Below are positions 8,041 to 11,548 of a stretch of 11,548 bases of DNA, piece by piece. This DNA is from an uncultured delta proteobacterium (GTDB lineage Bacteria > UBA10199 > GCA-002796325 > 1-14-0-20-49-13). The position numbers and the translations under genes were made by a program. Below the pieces are notes generated by a model. That model was given only the letters and a program-made list of their open reading frames with translations, searched no databases and was not told where the DNA came from. The stretch covers positions 1 to 11,548 of the forward strand of contig CAIPVD010000357.1 of NCBI GenBank assembly GCA_903868375.1, in the 5' to 3' direction. Position 1 is the stretch's first letter. Each line of letters starts with the position of its first letter.

Positions 8041-9261
8041 TTACGTTCTCTTCCTTTTCACGATATCTTTCACGATCGGGCCCAAACAATTGCGCAATTC
8101 ATCGGCAGGAACACCACGCTCAAGCTCCTGATGCAATTTCCTTATTACATGCACTGCCATCTCAAGAGTACGCTCTTTAGGCACCTTAAGATCGCTGATT
8201 CTGCCAAGAATCTCGTAGAATGCCTGTGCAAAGAACCAAAGCACAACTATCTTAAATTCCTCGGATCTATCAGGATTTATTCCGTTCAGAATCGCAGTTT
8301 CGACAATCGCCATATGTTCAAATTCAACTCTCCCGCGAAGTTCCGTGATAGCCTCACGCGCCCACGCCCCTTGTGTCCATTTCGGATATTCCTTCGGAGC
8401 ATCGGGAGCAGCACTTGGGGGAACAACTTTGTTTTTTAGAAATCTTTCAATAGAAGATTTGAATGGATATTTTTGAATATCTGCGAGCAACGATCTTGCC
8501 AAATATTCCTTTTTTTCGTTCAAGGTCATATCGGGCATTTCTGGCCTATTCAACTGTTTAGCCACTACAAAGAGCCTCTCAACTGTGGGAACTATTATAT
8601 CGCAATACGCGGCTATGATCTTCGAAAGATCGTCCCATTTTAGCTCTTGAATGGGAAGTTTCCTTATAAGCCATCCCCAAACAACACGGCGTGCAACCGT
8701 CGGCGTCCGCTCCGAATTCGGATCGTCAAGGATCGTTTCATCTATGTGTTTGCGCAGTTCGAGCGTATCAAATCTCGCAGGAAACAAATGCAAGGCAAGA
8801 TCGATATTTGCTTCTACTGCCCTAAAACATTTTCCCAATTTCTGGCTCTCAAATGAAAGATCTCTGTACCCTACCCAGCGCTCGATAATTGTATGATATA
8901 CGAACCTGTAAAAAAAGGGCAAGTATGGTTCCGGTATATTACATGTCTGCGCCAATCTTTTTGGATCTAAACGCTCGCGGATAACTTCCAACATCGTTTC
9001 AATTGAAATATCGCTTTCGACGGCCGGAGCAATAACTTTCCCATCATCTTTCGTAGCGCCTCCGCCTGCGAAAAGAAATTCTTGCGCTGGCGTCGTAACA
9101 AACGCTGGAATCGGCGCAACTGTTGATATTAATTGTTGGGCCGAATCCATGGCAAGAAAACCGCCCATCTGCTGAAAGGCAGCTTGAACGGACGACACGG
9201 CCGGCGGAAGAATCGGGGCCTGAAAGCCGGGAAACGTTATGTTGCTTGCAAAAGACGGCAT
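8041..9261 (-). CDS. Unknown helical protein with conserved MP.FAS.ITFPGFQ N-terminal module (406 aa)
   Basis: The N-terminal 68 residues are plainly homologous to those of the adjacent upstream 332-aa protein. They share MP.FAS.ITFPGFQ, VQ.AF.QMGGFLAMDSA and P.PAFV.T followed by LFA.GG, which also fixes the ATG. The module has no Lys or Arg before K71. A short disordered link (GGGATKDDGK) leads to a charged helical body from about residue 84 to 406. The body is unlike that of the 332-aa protein, so only the module is shared. The body has several aromatic helices (PFFYRFVYHTIIERWVGY; VVLWFFAQAFYEILGRI) and ends in a basic tail, IVKDIVKRKRT. No enzymatic motif, signal peptide or clear membrane span is seen. 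The start lies 15 bp after the preceding stop without a clear Shine-Dalgarno, suggesting coupling. Function unknown. Confidence 0.87.
   Translation of the reverse strand: MPSFASNITFPGFQAPILPPAVSSVQAAFQQMGGFLAMDSAQQLISTVAPIPAFVTTPAQEFLFAGGGATKDDGKVIAPAVESDISIETMLEVIRERLDPKRLAQTCNIPEPYLPFFYRFVYHTIIERWVGYRDLSFESQKLGKCFRAVEANIDLALHLFPARFDTLELRKHIDETILDDPNSERTPTVARRVVWGWLIRKLPIQELKWDDLSKIIAAYCDIIVPTVERLFVVAKQLNRPEMPDMTLNEKKEYLARSLLADIQKYPFKSSIERFLKNKVVPPSAAPDAPKEYPKWTQGAWAREAITELRGRVEFEHMAIVETAILNGINPDRSEEFKIVVLWFFAQAFYEILGRISDLKVPKERTLEMAVHVIRKLHQELERGVPADELRNCLGPIVKDIVKRKRT
9140..9173. repeat. 34-bp direct repeat, copy in the 406-aa gene module
   Basis: This stretch is identical base for base to 10148-10181. 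Both copies encode the same part of the N-terminal module, around QMGGFLAMDSA, on the minus strand. The flanking parts of the two modules differ in sequence and contain indels, so an exact 34-bp run, wobble positions included, suggests recent duplication or gene conversion. Confidence 0.9.
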
Positions 9262-9276
9262 AAAGATAATTACCGA

Positions 9277-10275
9277 TCACTTGGTTTTTTCCAATATTTC
9301 TTTTAAAACTCCGCCAGCGGCCTCGATCAACAATCGCGTAGAAGATAACACTGCAGGCAAATCGGCATTATCAGACTCTGCCAACGCCTGTTCAACGTCC
9401 GCAATTGAACCAGATACTTCCGTAAGAACATCACGCACTCTCCCAACTGTTCGAACATCTTCCAGCGGGGCACTTTCCAAAGCCCTGTTCCTTTCTTCCT
9501 TTAAGCTTCGAATCTCGCGCTCTTGATCCAATAAACGTTGCTGAAAAATGCTTACCAGCCGCTTCGATCTTGCCAATTCTGCATCGATACCGTTTGAACA
9601 ATCGATCGGAGGTATGTCTTTCAATATTACACTGATCACCTGCTGAATACGTTGGGCTAACATTATATCTAAACTTTGTTTCCTTGCACGTGATGTCAAT
9701 CCAATGTTTTTTCCATAGGAATAAACAAGCGTTTCAAGCGAAGTCGATGTCTGGCGATCCCCCTGAACCAAAACAAATTGCCTGCTCTCTCTGGTGGCAG
9801 ACTTAAATCTACCGACATTAAATTTAGAACAATTACTACCCCAGAATTCTCTTACGTAGGCGGCAAAAACCAGCTCAAGAGTTGCAGTGGATGGAATTTT
9901 AATAAGGCGATGTTCGCCTTCGCCAATGTCGAGGCCCGAAGGGATCTCAAAAATGATCGCTTTACCTTCAGAATCCAGATGGACATTAGGCAACACGACA
10001 GAAGACTCGTGAATTCCGCCAACACCTCCCGTCGTCATGGATATTCCATCTTTCATTTCCGTGTGAGAGCCATCGGCAAAAAGATATTTTTGGGTTTGCG
10101 TTGCGACGAACGCGGGCACAGGACCAACCGTTGCCATCAACTGCGCTGCCGAATCCATGGCAAGAAAACCGCCCATCTGCTCGAATGCGGATTGGACCGT
10201 CGGCACAGATGCAGATGGGAGAACCTGCGTCGGTTGAAAACCGGGGAATGTAATAGTGCTAGCAAATGGCGGCAT
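9277..10275 (-). CDS. Unknown protein with conserved N-terminal module and C-terminal coiled coil (332 aa)
   Basis: This is the first of the five unknown proteins, 45 bp after the M49-like gene. Residues 1-69 are the module shared with the 406-aa neighbour (MPPFASTITFPGFQ; QMGGFLAMDSA; PVPAFV; YLFADG), without Lys or Arg before K63. Residues 70-95 look flexible and Gly-rich (TTGGVGGIHE). Residues about 96-190 look mixed alpha/beta. A charged heptad-like stretch at about 232-268 (LARSKRLVSIFQQRLLDQER onward) is a probable coiled coil, followed by further helices to the end (GVLKEILEKTK). This suggests oligomerisation or partner binding. The ATG is supported by alignment with the neighbour's start, although no clear Shine-Dalgarno precedes it. 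No known family is recognised and no catalytic motif is seen. Confidence 0.87.
   Translation of the reverse strand: MPPFASTITFPGFQPTQVLPSASVPTVQSAFEQMGGFLAMDSAAQLMATVGPVPAFVATQTQKYLFADGSHTEMKDGISMTTGGVGGIHESSVVLPNVHLDSEGKAIIFEIPSGLDIGEGEHRLIKIPSTATLELVFAAYVREFWGSNCSKFNVGRFKSATRESRQFVLVQGDRQTSTSLETLVYSYGKNIGLTSRARKQSLDIMLAQRIQQVISVILKDIPPIDCSNGIDAELARSKRLVSIFQQRLLDQEREIRSLKEERNRALESAPLEDVRTVGRVRDVLTEVSGSIADVEQALAESDNADLPAVLSSTRLLIEAAGGVLKEILEKTK
10148..10181. repeat. 34-bp direct repeat, copy in the 332-aa gene module
   Basis: This is the partner of 9140-9173. It is identical over 34 bp and lies at the same codons of the homologous N-terminal module, in the same orientation and about 1 kb away. 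Such a tract could act as a substrate for recombination between the two genes. Confidence 0.9.
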
Positions 10276-10320
10276 GGCGCAGACACTTAAACCATTATCC
10301 GACCAATTACCAGCAAAATC

Positions 10321-11548
10321 TTACATGCCGATCACATGATAAACTAGCGCCACGTCGCGCGGAATTCCGGGCGATTCGAAGCCGGTTGCGGCGGCAAACT
10401 TATTAGCCAACGTATCTAGCAATGCCGGTGCTTTAGCTGGATATTCTTCAAGTAGTTTCTTACCCAGTGCTTTGTTGCCGGTAGCAAGTGCTTTACCGAT
10501 ATCGGCAACGATGGCGTTTAGTCCGTCTTGCATCTTTTCGTGATTCACCTTAAATCTTTCTCCGACCTGCTCGATCGCCCCCTTCGAAAAGAGATAACTG
10601 AACTCCAGCGCCGCGCCTCTTGCATGCGCCTCTTTTGCACCGAAACGCATGATCCGCAGAAGTCCGGCAATGTAAGTTGTCTGAATTTTCTTTAGCTGAT
10701 CTTCAGTGAGTATGCTGTTGTCAAAGAGCGTCTTCGCTGCCCAAACACCGCCGACGTTCGCCTTCGCCTCTTCAAGGCTGTCGTACATGTCTCCGAGAGT
10801 AAGCGCCGTGGTTGTATTGCCAACCTTTTGCTCGCGCTGCGGGCCTATGCCGTGCATGATCTCGTGGAACGACGAATCGGAGACGAAGCTTAATGGATCG
10901 ACCTCTGGTATCTGTTCCGGCACGATAGCAATGTCCGCGATCGCCTTAAGTAGTTGATATTTTGCATCGTGATGGTTCGACATTATCACGCGCTTCGCCC
11001 TTCCTTCATCTACCATAGGACCTATATTCGGCAGCGAATACGCGATAGACGGCCCGCCGGACTTTCTAACCTCACCACTACCGACAATTACCTTCACAAC
11101 GCGAAGTGGCGGAATTGCGGTGATCGCCCTCGCCTGATAAATATCGATGCCGACATCGGCGGCATACGCCTGTTCGATCTTCGGAAGTAACGGCATGAAC
11201 TTCTGGATCACCTCTGTCGCGTCTTTATCTTCTACGCCAAGAGTAAGTTCAAAGAACGCCTTCGTTCCATATGGATCTTCGTATGTTTCGTACGGCCCGA
11301 CAGTTAGCTCGAGCTCGCCCTTTGCGGCGCTCCAGGCCTCGTCGCTCTTAAAGAACGGTTTCGGATCTTCGCTTCTGAACGCCGCAGCTTGAGCCTTTAG
11401 CTGCGCGGCAAATGTAGCGTCGATCCCTTCGACATCTGCCGCCTGTTCCAAAAGCGCTGCAATTTTATCCAGATATTTTTTGAAAGGCTCGAACTTGGCG
11501 AAAGGTATCGCTTGCAAGCTTCCGTCCGCACCCTTCTTGACGACGGTG
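10321..11548 (-). CDS. M49-like (dipeptidyl peptidase III family) zinc metallopeptidase, 5'-truncated
   Basis: The frame stays open to the right edge, so the TTG at 11517 is internal and the N-terminal part is missing. About 408 residues are visible, whereas M49 enzymes usually have about 550-740. Numbering from that TTG, GPYETYEDPYG at 74-84 matches a conserved M49 segment. HEIMHG at 218-223 is the zinc motif and EEAKAN at 249-254 corresponds to the second motif EExxAD that supplies the glutamate ligand. Classical DPP III has the six-residue HExxGH; this protein has a five-residue HExxH form, as I recall for the Caldithrix abyssi enzyme, and Asn in place of the final Asp. M49 enzymes remove dipeptides from short peptide N-termini. 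Whether this protein is exported cannot be judged without its start. It leads into the unknown gene block with a 45-bp gap and is probably cotranscribed with it. Confidence 0.88.
   Translation of the reverse strand, partial: TVVKKGADGSLQAIPFAKFEPFKKYLDKIAALLEQAADVEGIDATFAAQLKAQAAAFRSEDPKPFFKSDEAWSAAKGELELTVGPYETYEDPYGTKAFFELTLGVEDKDATEVIQKFMPLLPKIEQAYAADVGIDIYQARAITAIPPLRVVKVIVGSGEVRKSGGPSIAYSLPNIGPMVDEGRAKRVIMSNHHDAKYQLLKAIADIAIVPEQIPEVDPLSFVSDSSFHEIMHGIGPQREQKVGNTTTALTLGDMYDSLEEAKANVGGVWAAKTLFDNSILTEDQLKKIQTTYIAGLLRIMRFGAKEAHARGAALEFSYLFSKGAIEQVGERFKVNHEKMQDGLNAIVADIGKALATGNKALGKKLLEEYPAKAPALLDTLANKFAAATGFESPGIPRDVALVYHVIGM

Noticed and set aside
4893..10275. N-termini of the five unknown proteins as Sec or Tat signal peptides or lipoprotein signals
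   Set aside because: None has a basic n-region, an uninterrupted hydrophobic core, a twin-arginine or a lipobox cysteine. The segments are polar-aliphatic and much longer than a signal peptide.
9778..10290. 170-aa plus-strand open frame
   Set aside because: It is antisense to the 332-aa gene, whose start and module are confirmed by homology to its neighbour. The antisense peptide shows no family features.

Overview
The window carries seven protein-coding genes and almost no non-coding DNA. Its base composition is balanced. A 5'-truncated TldD-type metallopeptidase gene reads rightward from the left edge (1-1156). Six genes on the minus strand fill the rest. Reading leftward from the right edge, these are a 5'-truncated M49-like metallopeptidase and five proteins I do not recognise (332, 406, 548, 396 and 1321 aa). 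The source is probably an uncultured bacterium. The TldD gene and the dispersed palindromic repeat fit proteobacterial-type lineages, but no phylogenetic marker is present, so I do not name a taxon.

The minus-strand block looks like one transcription unit. Gaps between successive genes are 45, 15, 86, 12 and 8 bp, and the last gene converges on tldD with a 26-bp overlap of the two coding ends. Only the 86-bp gap (7955-8040) has room for a separate promoter or hairpin, and it precedes the gene with the clearest Shine-Dalgarno sequence.

The five unknown proteins are the most interesting part. All have the same two-part build. An N-terminal module of about 55-70 residues is rich in Ala, Gly, Ser, Thr, Gln, Pro and aliphatic residues and has no Lys or Arg at all; the first basic residue is at position 63, 71, 55, 57 or 69. 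A charged, predominantly helical body follows. In the first two genes the modules are clearly homologous and share 34 bp of identical DNA. The modules of the 548- and 1321-aa proteins resemble each other, and the 548- and 396-aa proteins also share a C-terminal domain of about 100 residues. This looks like a locally expanded, recombining family with a common targeting, assembly or secretion module. It has no Sec, Tat or lipoprotein signal. Function is unknown.

A second notable item is a 79-nt composite palindrome lying in frame inside the tldD coding sequence. It adds about 27 residues to the protein, in the manner of the Rickettsia palindromic elements.

Two peptidase genes flank the unknown family, and the M49-like gene is probably in the same transcription unit. 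A functional link, such as processing of the N-terminal modules, is only a conjecture.
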